A stretch of 64,000 nucleotides of DNA from Ferrimonas balearica. GTDB lineage: Bacteria > Pseudomonadota > Gammaproteobacteria > Enterobacterales > Shewanellaceae. The position numbers were made by a program, and so were the translations under genes. Below, in pieces: positions 32,686 through 42,012 of the stretch. The stretch is from the NCBI RefSeq assembly GCF_019802085.1, contig NZ_JAHVHV010000001.1:1614874-1678873 (forward strand), read 5' to 3'. The notes beneath the pieces were generated by a model that was not told where the DNA came from, did not search any database, and saw only the letters and a list, made by a program, of their open reading frames with translations. Within the stretch, counting starts at the first letter, position 1; each line of letters opens with the position of its first letter.

Positions 32686-33972
32686 TTACCCCTTGGGGCC
32701 GGGCGTTTCGCCCTCGGAAAACTGGTTGAGGTCGACCTGATCCGGGGTCAGTTCGGAGGGTTCGATGGGCATCGCCATCAGCTGCTGGTAGAGGCGCTGT
32801 CGCTTGCGCCAGAACACCAGGGCCACGCCCCCCACCAGCACCAGCACCAGATTGACGCCGCCCACGGTCCAGATCACCCGAGCCCGGGCCTCGGACTCCC
32901 GCGCCTTGGCCTCTTTAAGGGCGATCGCCTCCAGCTCCTCCCGGGACAGCGGCGGAGGCGGCGGCGGGGCCACGTAGAAGCTCAGCTGGGGCAGCTGAAG
33001 GTAAAACTCCTTGCCGTCGGTGCGGGTGCCCACCGCTTCACCTTCGATGCGGTAGTTGCCGTAGGGGCCCAGCATCGGCAGTTCCACTCGCTGTTTGCGG
33101 CTGTGGGGGGTCAGGGTGATGGGGTAGCGGTTCTGATCCGGCGTTTCCACCATTAGCGCCAGGTGCACCTGCTCCGGGCTCACCTCCTCCTCGAGGCTCA
33201 GCTCCAACGCGGAGACCTTGTCGGACTCGGAGCGCATCAGGCCGAGGCGCACCGGCTGAGGCAGGATCTCAATCTGCCCGGTCACCTCACGGTGGAACAC
33301 CGGGTTGTCCACCGTCATCTTGTAGCGGTAGAGGCCGGCGGGGTAGTTGAAGTTCAGATCCGAGGTGAAGATCCCGTCGTGGGGCACCTCATCGAGGCCC
33401 TCTCCCTTGTCCTGGTAGGCGCCAATGACGAAAGGGCCGGCGGCGAAGTTTTCGTCGCCGGGGCGATTGGCGCTGCTGATGGCGACCGACCAGTCCAGCT
33501 GCTCGTGAAAGTCGCGGATGACGATGCGCTCGTCGTCACCGGTCACCTCGGCGGTGAGCTTGACCCGCTCCCCCCGGTACACCGTCGCCGGGATGGGATC
33601 GTGACGCAGGGCGACGCCGCTCATGATCTTCAGCTCCGAGCCGTCCACCACCTCTCCCACCAGTTGCCAGGGGCCCGGGGTGGGGGCGTCAATCTGGATC
33701 ATGTCGCTGGCGTTGGCCACGTTCCAGCGCACCGAGTCCGGATGTCGGTGGGCGTACCACTTGCTGCCGTCGGGGCGCACCACCACCACGGGGGCGCTGC
33801 CGGGGCGGCGCTGGACCAGCAGGGTGATGCTGTCCACGGCGTGGTCGATGCGAAAGCGGTTGTCGAGCAGCTCTGAGGTCTGGGCGCGCTCCAGGGCCTG
33901 GGCCGCCGGGGCGAGCAGCAGCAGGCCCAACAGGGCCCGGCCAATTGTCCTAGTGACGAAGCCAGATGGCAT
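32686..33972 (-). CDS. TIGR03503 family membrane-anchored protein
   Basis: The ATG at 33972 (GGAG 11 bases upstream) gives 428 residues: signal peptide (FVTRTIGRALLGLLLLAPAA), a large beta-rich periplasmic domain with SITLLVQRRPGSAPVVVVRP and FTSDLNFNYPAGLYRYKMTV, a Pro8-type run (APPPPPPL), a charged helical segment, one membrane helix (about residues 370-393, VIWTVGGVNLVLVLVGGVAL) and a short basic cytoplasmic tail. The family is a conserved gammaproteobacterial protein of unknown function. It overlaps dnaQ by 23 bases. Confidence 0.8.
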   Translation of the reverse strand: MPSGFVTRTIGRALLGLLLLAPAAQALERAQTSELLDNRFRIDHAVDSITLLVQRRPGSAPVVVVRPDGSKWYAHRHPDSVRWNVANASDMIQIDAPTPGPWQLVGEVVDGSELKIMSGVALRHDPIPATVYRGERVKLTAEVTGDDERIVIRDFHEQLDWSVAISSANRPGDENFAAGPFVIGAYQDKGEGLDEVPHDGIFTSDLNFNYPAGLYRYKMTVDNPVFHREVTGQIEILPQPVRLGLMRSESDKVSALELSLEEEVSPEQVHLALMVETPDQNRYPITLTPHSRKQRVELPMLGPYGNYRIEGEAVGTRTDGKEFYLQLPQLSFYVAPPPPPPLSREELEAIALKEAKARESEARARVIWTVGGVNLVLVLVGGVALVFWRKRQRLYQQLMAMPIEPSELTPDQVDLNQFSEGETPGPKG

Positions 33973-34678
33973 CCGAGACCAACTCCATGCGCTTGCTGTG
34001 ATTGTCCAGTTCATCGGCCGACGCGCGGATCACTTTAGTGCGGCTGCGGTCCGAGGGCAGGCGGACGATGCCGCCGGCTTCCCCCTCCAGGCCGGAGCTG
34101 AAGTTCAGCTTCTCCTGGCCGCCGGTCATAAAGAGGAAGACGTCGGCGAGGATCTCGGCATCCAGCAAAGCGCCGTGGAGGGTTCGGTGGGAGTTATCGA
34201 TGCCGTAGAAGCGACACAGGGCGTCCAGGTTCAGGTTGCCCTGGATCTCACCGCGGTTCTTCTTCTCCCGGGCCAGCTGCAGGGTATCCACCACGTTGCA
34301 GTGATCGGTGATCTTGCCAAAGCGCCCCAGCATCTCGAACTCGTAGTCGATAAAGCCGATATCGAAGTTCGCGTTGTGGGCGATAAGCTCGGCGCCGCGG
34401 ACAAAGTCGAAAAACTCCTGGGCCACCTCGGCGAAGCGCGGTTTGCCCACCAGGAACTCGTCGGTGATGCCGTGCACCTGCACCGCCTCTTCGTCCACCG
34501 CCCGGTCCGGCTGAATGTAGACGTGGTAGGTGCGGCCGGTGGGCTTGCGGTTCACCAGCTCAACGCAGCCGATCTCCACCAGTTTATGGCCCAGGTAGTG
34601 GGCGCCGGCGCCCTGGTTCATCCCGGTGGTTTCGGTATCGAACACGATCTGGCGCAGATCGGCGGTTGGATTGGTCAT
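33950..34678 (-). CDS. dnaQ: DNA polymerase III epsilon subunit (proofreading exonuclease)
   Basis: 3'-5' exonuclease of the replicative polymerase. The 242-residue product has ExoI motif FDTETTGM (Asp, Glu), ExoII AHNANFDIGFID, ExoIII H-x4-D (HGALLDAEIL), the DEDDh arrangement, and a C-terminal tail that would bind the alpha subunit. Length equals E. coli DnaQ (243). Divergent from rnhA over 57 bases, the standard enterobacterial arrangement. Confidence 0.97.
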   Translation of the reverse strand: MTNPTADLRQIVFDTETTGMNQGAGAHYLGHKLVEIGCVELVNRKPTGRTYHVYIQPDRAVDEEAVQVHGITDEFLVGKPRFAEVAQEFFDFVRGAELIAHNANFDIGFIDYEFEMLGRFGKITDHCNVVDTLQLAREKKNRGEIQGNLNLDALCRFYGIDNSHRTLHGALLDAEILADVFLFMTGGQEKLNFSSGLEGEAGGIVRLPSDRSRTKVIRASADELDNHSKRMELVSDAIWLRH

Positions 34679-34735
34679 AACTTTTCCGACAGTTGGGTAT
34701 ACTGAGCCGCTTGATTATCCCATGGTATCAACTGC

Positions 34736-35206
34736 ATGGCTGAACGAAAACGCGTCACGCTCTACACCGACGGCAGCTGCCTGGGCAACCCGGGCCCCGG
34801 GGGCTACGGCATTGTCCTCATCTATCGGCATCATCGCAAGGAGTCTGCAAAGGGATTCCAGCGCACCACCAACAACCGCATGGAGATGCTGGCAGCGGTC
34901 CAGGGCCTGGCCCTGCTCACCGAGCCCTGTGACGTCGAGCTGTACACCGACAGCCAGTACCTGCGCCAGGGGATCACCCAGTGGATCCACGGCTGGAAAC
35001 GCAACGGCTGGAAAACCGCCGCCAAGGAACCGGTGAAAAACGTGGATCTCTGGCAGGCTCTGGATACGCAGGTGGCGCGGCATCAGGTGAACTGGCACTG
35101 GGTGAAGGGGCACTCCGGGCACCCGGAGAACGAGCGCTGCGACACCCTGGCCCGGGACGCCGCCGGCGGCACCGACTTGGTCCCCGACGAAGGCTACTCG
35201 GGCTGA
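34736..35206 (+). CDS. rnhA: Ribonuclease HI
   Basis: Degrades RNA in RNA-DNA hybrids. The 156-residue product has the four catalytic carboxylates: Asp in LYTDGSC, Glu in NNRMEM, Asp in YTDSQY, Asp in NERCDTLAR, plus the basic handle ([13 protein letters not shown]) and the HSGHPENER loop. Length equals E. coli RNase HI (155). Its 3' end overlaps the convergent methyltransferase gene by 13 bases. Confidence 0.98.
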   Translation: MAERKRVTLYTDGSCLGNPGPGGYGIVLIYRHHRKESAKGFQRTTNNRMEMLAAVQGLALLTEPCDVELYTDSQYLRQGITQWIHGWKRNGWKTAAKEPVKNVDLWQALDTQVARHQVNWHWVKGHSGHPENERCDTLARDAAGGTDLVPDEGYSG

Positions 35207-35961
35207 TCCGGCTGGCGCGCCGCCACCGGGGGGCGACCATGACGCCCCACCGCCTCGCGCACCGGCTGACCGACCAGGGGGCGGGTCAACTTCCAGCGCT
35301 GGCGTACCGGGGTCATGGGGGCTTCCAGTTTGCGGGCGACGATAAGGTAAACGCTGCCCAGTCCCGGGCAGAGATCCGCCGCCCAGCGCTGCAACGTGGG
35401 GAAGCGCTCAGGTGACCAGAGCATGGTGTGGTGGGCCAGGCACTCCTGAGCCAGGACCCGATAGCCGAGCACGCCGAGCCAATCCTGCACCCGCGCCGGG
35501 GTAAAGAGCCGGCCGGACCAGGGCAGCTGCCGGTGACGGCTGGGCCAGAGATAGCCGGCGGCCAATGGGCTGACCGGGCTGAATCCCACCAACACCAGGT
35601 GACCACCGGAGATCAGCACCCGGTCCAGCTCTCGCAGCAGGGCGTGGGGATCTTGCTGAAACTCGAGGCAAAACGGCGCCAGGCAGGCGTCGATGCTGCC
35701 GCTTTGCAGGGGCAGTTCGGACCAGGCGGCGCGCACCGCTCCGCGGTTGGGATCGAGGCCAAATTGATGTGGGACCGGGCACAGACCGGTGGGCAGGGTA
35801 TCGGCCAGGGCGCCGAGTTTGAGCAGGTGATAGCCGAAGATGCGCGGCCACCAGTAATCCAGCCCGGCCTCCACCTGACCTTTCAACCAGTCGCCATAAG
35901 GCAGCGCCTGCCACTGTTCGGGGGGCGCCAGCGGGTGCTCACTGTATGCGGGACGCAGCAT
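35194..35961 (-). CDS. Class I SAM-dependent methyltransferase, YafS-like
   Basis: 255 residues. The C-terminal half of a Rossmann methyltransferase is clear ([40 protein letters not shown]), but the usual glycine-rich SAM loop is replaced by [14 protein letters not shown]. Position between gloB and rnhA, in the same orientations as E. coli yafS, identifies it as that conserved but functionally unassigned protein. The end is basic and Pro/Arg-rich and extends into rnhA on the other strand. Confidence 0.82.
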   Translation of the reverse strand: MLRPAYSEHPLAPPEQWQALPYGDWLKGQVEAGLDYWWPRIFGYHLLKLGALADTLPTGLCPVPHQFGLDPNRGAVRAAWSELPLQSGSIDACLAPFCLEFQQDPHALLRELDRVLISGGHLVLVGFSPVSPLAAGYLWPSRHRQLPWSGRLFTPARVQDWLGVLGYRVLAQECLAHHTMLWSPERFPTLQRWAADLCPGLGSVYLIVARKLEAPMTPVRQRWKLTRPLVGQPVREAVGRHGRPPVAARQPDQPE

Positions 35962-36085
35962 CGCTTCTCCTTTCCTGTCCCTAGCCTAGCCAGTTGCGCT
36001 GGGGGCGGCAACCGCCTTTTGTCACCGGGGCCGCTGGGTTACCCTAGCCCGGTTCAGTCAACTACGCTTAAGGGGCGGCCAAGCC

Positions 36086-36847
36086 ATGAATATCACACCA
36101 ATTCCGGCATTTAGCGATAACTATATCTGGTGTTTGAGTCGAGGCAGTGCCGCTTGGGTGGTGGATCCGGGCAGTGCCGAGCCGGTGTTGGCGCACCTGG
36201 CCGAACAGGGCCTGACCCTCAAGGGGATCCTCATCACCCACCACCATTGGGATCACACCGACGGCATTGAAGCGCTACGGAAGGCGTTTGCAGCCATCCC
36301 CGTCATCGGCCCGGACAACCCGGCCATCCAGGGGCTCACCCAACGCGTGCAGCCCGGCGAGCGGTTCGAACTGGACGCGCTCGAGGTGACGGTGCAGGTA
36401 CTCGCCCTGCCCGGCCACACCCTGGATCACCTGGGCTACCAGACCGAACACGCGATTTTCTGCGGCGACACCTTATTTAGCGGAGGATGTGGTCGCTTGT
36501 TTGAAGGCACGGCGGAGCAGATGCACCGCTCCTTGAACCTGTTGGCCAGGCTTCCGGCATCGACCCGGGTCTACTGCACTCACGAGTACACCCTGGCCAA
36601 CCTGGCGTTTGCCCAGGCCGTGGAGCCGGGTAACGAGGCGCTTCAAGCCTACCAAGGCTGGTGCGAACGCCAACGGGCTCAAGGAAAACCGACATTGCCC
36701 AGTACCATAGAGCAGGAGCGGGCGATCAACCCCTTCCTGCGGGTCGACCAGGAGGAAGTGGTGGCCAAGCTGACCGCCCGGGCCGGCGCGCTGCCAGACA
36801 GCGTGGCCCGCTTCGCGGCGTTGCGTCAGTGGAAAGACAACTTCTGA
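36086..36847 (+). CDS. gloB: Hydroxyacylglutathione hydrolase (glyoxalase II)
   Basis: Second enzyme of methylglyoxal detoxification; hydrolyses S-lactoylglutathione to lactate and glutathione. The 253-residue metallo-beta-lactamase-fold protein starts MNITPIPAFSDNYIWCL and has the binuclear metal motif THHHWDHTDG, LPGHTLDHLGY, FCGDTLFSGGCGRLFEGT and CTHEYTLANL. Divergent from the methyltransferase gene, upstream of mltD, conserved synteny with E. coli. Confidence 0.97.
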   Translation: MNITPIPAFSDNYIWCLSRGSAAWVVDPGSAEPVLAHLAEQGLTLKGILITHHHWDHTDGIEALRKAFAAIPVIGPDNPAIQGLTQRVQPGERFELDALEVTVQVLALPGHTLDHLGYQTEHAIFCGDTLFSGGCGRLFEGTAEQMHRSLNLLARLPASTRVYCTHEYTLANLAFAQAVEPGNEALQAYQGWCERQRAQGKPTLPSTIEQERAINPFLRVDQEEVVAKLTARAGALPDSVARFAALRQWKDNF

Positions 36848-36862
36848 GAAAGACGGTACACT
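36834..36862 (+). promoter_or_regulatory. Candidate promoter of mltD
   Basis: AAGACA (36834), 17 bases, TACACT (36857-36862), followed by GGGCGCC. The same TACACTGGGCGCC element stands upstream of aspA (48455). Confidence 0.4.
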
Positions 36863-36934
36863 GGGCGCCTTTTTGTGCCGACTGAAACGGATTGTTCGGT
36901 CTGAGAACTTGGTTAGTAGAGCGTTAAACCAATA

Positions 36935-38506
36935 ATGAAGACAAAACTGCCTGTCGTGGCCATCGCCCTGATGCTGTCCGGCTGCCAGACCCTCACCCCG
37001 GGTCAGGACAGTACCGAGACCCAGGCCGACACGACCCCCAAAGCGACACAGCCTGCCGTGGACAAGACCGCCCAGGTCAAGCCGGCCCAACCCGCCCTGC
37101 CACCGCCGCCCGAGGACGTTTGGGAGCGGATCCGCACCCAGATGGCCCTGGACGTGCCGGATAACCCGCGGGTGGAGAAGTTTCGTAAGTGGTACCTGAA
37201 CAACCCCAACCACCTCAACATCATCTCCCAGCGCGCCGAGCCTTTCATGTACCTCATCGTCGAGGAGATCGAGAAGCGCGGCCTGCCCATTGAGCTGGCG
37301 CTGCTGCCCATCGTGGAGAGCTCCTTCGACGTGTTCGCCTACTCCCACGGCGCCGCCGCCGGGATCTGGCAGTTCACCGCCCCCATGGGCCGCCACTTCG
37401 GCCTGCAGCAGAACTGGTGGTACGACGGTCGACGGGACGTCTACCACTCCACCATCGCCGCGATGGACATGATGGAGTACCTGCACGGCAAGCTGCACAA
37501 CGACTGGTACTACGCCCTGGCGGCCTACAACACCGGCGAAGGCCGGGTGTTTAGGGCCATCCGCAACAACCGCAATGCGGGCAAGCCGACGGACTACTTC
37601 GCCCTGAACCTGCCGCGGGAAACCGAGCGGTATGTGCCTCAGTTGCTGGCCCTGGCGGACGTGATCAAAAACGCCGACAAGTACGGCATCACCCTGAACC
37701 CCATCGCCAATGAGCCGGCCCTGAAGCTGGTGGACGCCGGTTCCCAGATCGACCTCTCCCTGGCGGCGGATCTGGCGGACATGTCCGTGGGCGAGCTGCA
37801 CAAGCTCAACCCCGGCTACAACCGCTGGGCCACGGCCCCCGACGGCCCCCACACCCTGCTGCTGCCGGTGGACAAGGTGGACGGTTTCATCACCGCCCTG
37901 GCGGACACCGAGTCGGCCCAGCGGGTCAACTGGGTGCGCTACACCGTCAAGCCCGGCGACAGCCTCGGGCTGATCGCCCAGAAGTACCACACCCGGGTCG
38001 GGGTGATTCAGTCGGTGAACAAGCTGGAGGGTAACCTCATCCGCGCCGGTCAGGCTCTGCTGATCCCCGTGGCCGCCAAGGACCAGGAGGATTACGTGTT
38101 CAGCGCCGAGCAGCGCCTGGCACGCCAGCAGTCCACCAAGCGGGCGGAGTTCAAGACCGAGCACGTGGTGCAATCCGGCGAGTCCCTGTGGACCATCGCC
38201 CGGGCCAACAAGGTGACCGTGGACCAACTGGCCCGCTGGAACGGCATGGCTCCCTCCGACACCCTGCGCCCGGGGCGCAAGCTGGTGATCTGGGTCAACC
38301 GCGTCAGCGAAACCCAGACCAAGAGCTCGGTGATGCGCCAGGTGACCTACACGGTGCGCAGCGGCGACTCCCTGGCCCGCATCGGTCAGCGCTTCAACGT
38401 GACCGTCAATGACCTCATCCGCTGGAACAAGCTGCAGGGGCAGAAGTACCTGCAGCCGGGCCAGCGCCTGACCCTCTACGTGGACGTCACCCGGGTCAAC
38501 TCCTGA
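36935..38506 (+). CDS. mltD: Membrane-bound lytic murein transglycosylase D
   Basis: Outer-membrane lipoprotein cleaving peptidoglycan. The 523-residue product starts with a lipoprotein signal (MKTKLPVVAIALMLSGCQTL, lipobox L-S-G-C), followed by the family 1D transglycosylase domain with catalytic Glu in LPIVESSFDVFAYSHGAAAG and IWQFTAPMGRHFGL. It carries three LysM modules (about residues 335-380, 408-450, 468-512: YTVKPGDSLGLIAQKY, HVVQSGESLWTIARAN, YTVRSGDSLARIGQRF). E. coli MltD has two LysM modules, so this one is slightly longer. Confidence 0.96.
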   Translation: MKTKLPVVAIALMLSGCQTLTPGQDSTETQADTTPKATQPAVDKTAQVKPAQPALPPPPEDVWERIRTQMALDVPDNPRVEKFRKWYLNNPNHLNIISQRAEPFMYLIVEEIEKRGLPIELALLPIVESSFDVFAYSHGAAAGIWQFTAPMGRHFGLQQNWWYDGRRDVYHSTIAAMDMMEYLHGKLHNDWYYALAAYNTGEGRVFRAIRNNRNAGKPTDYFALNLPRETERYVPQLLALADVIKNADKYGITLNPIANEPALKLVDAGSQIDLSLAADLADMSVGELHKLNPGYNRWATAPDGPHTLLLPVDKVDGFITALADTESAQRVNWVRYTVKPGDSLGLIAQKYHTRVGVIQSVNKLEGNLIRAGQALLIPVAAKDQEDYVFSAEQRLARQQSTKRAEFKTEHVVQSGESLWTIARANKVTVDQLARWNGMAPSDTLRPGRKLVIWVNRVSETQTKSSVMRQVTYTVRSGDSLARIGQRFNVTVNDLIRWNKLQGQKYLQPGQRLTLYVDVTRVNS

Positions 38507-38517
38507 GGGAGCCCCAC

Positions 38518-38551
38518 AAAAAAGGCCGGCGATATGCCGGCCTTTTTTATG
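38518..38551. terminator. Bidirectional terminator between mltD and ABC permease gene
   Basis: AAAAAAGGCCGGC / GCCGGCCTTTTTT perfect stem with a GATAT loop; T-runs on both strands, serving two convergent genes. Confidence 0.93.
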
Positions 38552-38559
38552 CCTGGACG

Positions 38560-39762
38560 CTAGCGAAACAGCACCTGCTCCCGGGTGCACCAGCGCACGC
38601 ACAGCAACAGCAGCAGCGCCGCCAGCAGGGTATTGGAGGCCATCACCGGCACCAGCTGCCAGTTGTCCATGGTGCCCTTGAGCAGCTCCTTGCTGGCCAG
38701 GGTCACGTTCACCAACGGCGTCCAGGCCAGGGTCCGGGTCAGCTCCACCCCGGGAAACATCGCCACCATGGCCGGCAAAATGGCCACGAAGTTGAACGGC
38801 GCCATGTAGTTCTGCCCCTCCTTGTAGCTGCGGGCGTAGAGGGAGACCGCCAGCAGCAGGGCGGCGAAGAACATCACAATGGGCACCAGCAGCAACAGGA
38901 TCAGTGCCAAGTCCTTAAGGCCAATGGTTTGCACCGCGTTGGTCAGCACCTCGACGGCGAAGATCTGGCCAAACAGCAGAGTCCAGATCAGGCCGCTGGC
39001 CATGGTCAGCAGCGCCACCATCAAACTGCAGCAGGCGATCACCAGGAACTTGGCCATCACCAGCTGCGTCTTGCCCACCGGCGCCATCAGCAGGGTTTCC
39101 AGGGTGCCCCGCTCCTTCTCCCCGGCACCGATGTCCAGTGCCGGCAGCAGCGCCCCCATCAGGCACAGCAGCAGAAGCACGTAGGGCAGAAAACCCCCGG
39201 CTTTCTCACCGATGAACTCCCGCTGGGTGGCCACACCGATCTGTTCCACCTCCACCGGGGTGGCCAGCGCCCGCACCTGCGCGGCGTTCAGCGACCAGGC
39301 CTGACGATGGGCCTCACGCCAGGAATCAAACAGGGGCCCAAGGGCCTCCTGGATTCGGCGGAACTGGCCCACGTCGTCCGCCTGGTTGTAGAAGAGCTGC
39401 CATTGGCTGACCGCCGCTTCACTGGGATCGAAACTCGGCGGCACCACCAGCACGAAGTGCACCTGTTCGGAATCGATGATCGCCTCGATCCCCGCCTCGT
39501 CCAGCGCCTCCGAGCCCGCTTGCAGGGCCAGGCCTCCGGCATCCGACAGCGCTTCGATGATCACCTCGCGCCAGGGGGCCGGGGCGATGAGCTGATAGCG
39601 CAGATCGGCGCTGTGCACCTGGCGCACACTGGAGGCGCCAAAATAGATGGCGCTGCCCATCAGGGCCGGCAGCAACACCGTAGGAAAGAGGATGACGAAC
39701 CAGAGGGTTTTCTTGTCCCGCAGGACCTCCCTCATCTCCTTAAGCCAGATCAGCGCAATCAC
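38560..39762 (-). CDS. ABC-2 type exporter permease, NatB-like
   Basis: The 400-residue product has an N-terminal membrane helix (about 20-42), a long extracytoplasmic domain, and five or six C-terminal helices, the ABC-2 layout. The conserved GAGEKERGTLETLLMAPVGK (about residue 215) is the NatB/ABC-2 signature, and RDKKTLWFVILFPTVLLPAL is the characteristic start. It overlaps the ATPase gene by 23 bases. NatAB pairs export sodium or other solutes; the substrate cannot be inferred. Confidence 0.88.
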   Translation of the reverse strand: MIALIWLKEMREVLRDKKTLWFVILFPTVLLPALMGSAIYFGASSVRQVHSADLRYQLIAPAPWREVIIEALSDAGGLALQAGSEALDEAGIEAIIDSEQVHFVLVVPPSFDPSEAAVSQWQLFYNQADDVGQFRRIQEALGPLFDSWREAHRQAWSLNAAQVRALATPVEVEQIGVATQREFIGEKAGGFLPYVLLLLCLMGALLPALDIGAGEKERGTLETLLMAPVGKTQLVMAKFLVIACCSLMVALLTMASGLIWTLLFGQIFAVEVLTNAVQTIGLKDLALILLLLVPIVMFFAALLLAVSLYARSYKEGQNYMAPFNFVAILPAMVAMFPGVELTRTLAWTPLVNVTLASKELLKGTMDNWQLVPVMASNTLLAALLLLLCVRWCTREQVLFR

Positions 39763-40567
39763 GGAGCCCCTCCTGGTCGGTTTGACGTTCGGCCGAGGTG
39801 ATCAGGGCCATAAACTGACGACGGATCGCCGTGGTGTCCCGGCCGCCGGCAAAGGCCTCCAGCGGGCCATCGAAGCGGGTGCGGCCCTGGACGATCACCG
39901 AGAGGCGGTCGCACAGCAGGCTCACCTCTTCGAGGTGGTGGGTGGAGAAGATCACCGGGGTGCCCAGTTTGCGCTGGGCCTGGATAAACCCCAGCACCGT
40001 CTCCGTCGACATGATGTCCAGCCCGGTGGTGGGCTCGTCGAAGATGATCACCGAGGGGCGGTGGATCACGGCCCGGGCGATGTTGGTGCGCTGCTTCATG
40101 CCGCTGGAGAGATCCATCAACCGGCGATGACGGAAGGGGCCCAGTTCCAGCTGATCGCTGAGCTCATCCACCCGGGCTTGGCTGTCGGCCCGGGAGAGCC
40201 CGTAGAGGCGACCAAAATAGAGCAGGTTCTCCTCCACGGACAATCGCTCGTACAGGGCGGTGGTGGCCGAGATGAACCCCACTTTACGCCGCACCCGCTC
40301 CCCCTGGCGATGCAGGTCCTCCCCGGCCACCAGGATCTGCCCCTGGTCCGGCTTGAGTACCCCGGAGAGCATCCGCAAGGTAGTGGTTTTTCCAGCGCCA
40401 TTGGGGCCCACCAGCCCCAGCACCTGACCGGGCTCGCAGCTTAAGTGAACCGACTCGACGGAGTGGAAAAAGCGGCCGCGCTGGCGGGGGTCCAGTCCCT
40501 GGTCCAGTTGCGCGGCCTTGGGGTTGCTGATGGCGAAGCGTTTGCTCAAGCCCGTAACTTCAATCAT
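39740..40567 (-). CDS. ABC exporter ATPase, NatA-like
   Basis: The start at 40567 (MIEVTGLSKRF) has AGGA seven bases upstream; the in-frame region up to 40654 lacks similarity. The 275-residue ATPase has Walker A GPNGAGKTT, signature DLSSGMKQR, Walker B VIIFDEPTTGLD and the switch His in STHHLEE. It forms a transport pair with the overlapping permease downstream. Confidence 0.92.
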   Translation of the reverse strand: MIEVTGLSKRFAISNPKAAQLDQGLDPRQRGRFFHSVESVHLSCEPGQVLGLVGPNGAGKTTTLRMLSGVLKPDQGQILVAGEDLHRQGERVRRKVGFISATTALYERLSVEENLLYFGRLYGLSRADSQARVDELSDQLELGPFRHRRLMDLSSGMKQRTNIARAVIHRPSVIIFDEPTTGLDIMSTETVLGFIQAQRKLGTPVIFSTHHLEEVSLLCDRLSVIVQGRTRFDGPLEAFAGGRDTTAIRRQFMALITSAERQTDQEGLRDCADLA

Positions 40568-40726
40568 CGACGGCAGTCCTGGCAAAAAAAGGTGAGAGAA
40601 AACTGAAGGTAGCACCAAAGCGCCGGGGACAATAGTTTTTGCCCGTTCGCTCAAAAGCGCAGCGGTGGTGATGCCCCGTCACTGACGTTAAGATAACAAT
40701 TCCCTTGTATAACAGAGCGTTGTGAT

Positions 40727-41422
40727 ATGGCTATCCGTCCACCCCAGGCCCTGCTGGACACTTTCTGGCGTCCCACGGCCCTTTTTGCAGCCCTGAAGTC
40801 GGCCAGAGGCTGGTCCTGGTGGCCCTTTGCCCTGCTGATGTTGAGCTTTGCCCTGCTTCAATGGCTCTACTTTTCCCGGGTGGACTGGGGCTGGTATCAG
40901 CAGACGGTGCTGAGCCCCATGCTGGTGGACCTCGCCCCGCAAGACCGTGCAAAAGTGCTGGCGGAGATGACCTGGGGCACCGCATTGGCCGCCCAACTGG
41001 GGCTGGGAGTGGCGATGATGCTGCTGACCCACGCCTTGATGGCGTTCTACCTCAGCCGGGTGACCCTGTCCGATGAGGAGAACCTTCAGGGGTTCGGCGA
41101 CTGGTTCGGCCTCACCTGGTGGTGCAGCCTGGTACTGGTGCTGCCCATGCTGTTGGCGGCGGTCGTTGCCCTCATCCAGAGTGGGCAGCTGAGTCCGGCC
41201 CTGCTGGCCCCGGCGGCGCTTAACCGCCTACTGGACCTGGCCCCCACGCACGCCTGGTACAACCTGGCCGAGGGGGTCTCCTTGCTGCTCCCCTGGCAGG
41301 TGTTTCTCTACTATTGCGGGATCCGGGCCTGGACCGCGCTGTCGCAAGCCCAGGCCTGGGTGATCGCCCTGCTGCCCTACCTGGTGATCTACGGGATCTG
41401 GCTGGCGATTCGGCTGATTTAA
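40727..41422 (+). CDS. YIP1 family membrane protein
   Basis: The 231-residue protein has five hydrophobic segments (about 28-48, 84-105, 125-148, 178-195, 205-228). The layout and the repeated small-residue helices fit the Yip1 domain; a function in bacteria is not established. Divergent from the NatA-like gene and convergent with the BsuPI lipoprotein gene (4-base overlap). Confidence 0.75.
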   Translation: MAIRPPQALLDTFWRPTALFAALKSARGWSWWPFALLMLSFALLQWLYFSRVDWGWYQQTVLSPMLVDLAPQDRAKVLAEMTWGTALAAQLGLGVAMMLLTHALMAFYLSRVTLSDEENLQGFGDWFGLTWWCSLVLVLPMLLAAVVALIQSGQLSPALLAPAALNRLLDLAPTHAWYNLAEGVSLLLPWQVFLYYCGIRAWTALSQAQAWVIALLPYLVIYGIWLAIRLI

Positions 41423-42012
41423 CGCAGCTCCACCGTCACCGGCATAACCCGGGGGCCGGCCCCGCGGGGGTGGGTGTTGAGCTCGGCCGTGACGGTGTAG
41501 CGTCCCGGGCTCAGCTTGGCCAGGCTCTGGGGGGAGACCCGGGCCCGGACCACCCGGCTCTGACCCGGCTCCAGCTCAAACTGGGTCAGGGCCTGGGTGA
41601 ACATCATCTCCTGGGAGAAACGCCACACCACCTTGCTGCCCTGGCTCAGGGCAAAATCCGCCAGCATGCCGGAGGCGATGGTGTAGCGCACCCCCTGCTC
41701 CGAGCGGTTGACCAGCTCCAGTCGGATCTCGCCACCCACGGCTCTGTCCCACTGCTCACCTGTTACCAGTGTCGCTTCCACGCGCGTGTCTCCCGGATGT
41801 GAATTGTCGCTCGGTGGGCGCATCGGCTTGGCACCCACCACCTGGGGCTGGGCGGCCGCCGGGCTGAGGGCGGCCGGGTCCACCGGTGCCGGGGTCGCGG
41901 CCCGCATCTCCTCCACCATGGGCTCGGTCGCCGCGACCGTGTTCTCGCTCGGCGGCGGGCTGGACTCGGCGCACCCGCCGAGCATCAAAAGGGCTATCAA
42001 GGCGTATCGCAT
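41419..42012 (-). CDS. Lipoprotein with BsuPI-like domain
   Basis: The 197-residue product starts with a lipoprotein signal (MRYALIALLMLGGCAES, lipobox L-G-G-C, Cys14), has a Pro/Ala/Glu-rich linker to about residue 75, and ends in an immunoglobulin-like BsuPI (intracellular proteinase inhibitor) domain: IRLELVNRSEQGVRYTIASG and then FELEPGQSRVVRARVSPQ. The ATG immediately follows the AsmA stop codon, so the two are coupled. Specific role unknown. Confidence 0.78.
   Translation of the reverse strand: MRYALIALLMLGGCAESSPPPSENTVAATEPMVEEMRAATPAPVDPAALSPAAAQPQVVGAKPMRPPSDNSHPGDTRVEATLVTGEQWDRAVGGEIRLELVNRSEQGVRYTIASGMLADFALSQGSKVVWRFSQEMMFTQALTQFELEPGQSRVVRARVSPQSLAKLSPGRYTVTAELNTHPRGAGPRVMPVTVELR

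Noticed and set aside
32325-32729. Open frame starting MAEWTGLEPATPGVTGRYSN, repeated twice
   Set aside because: It is the antisense reading of the two tRNA-Asp genes; this peptide is a common spurious annotation.
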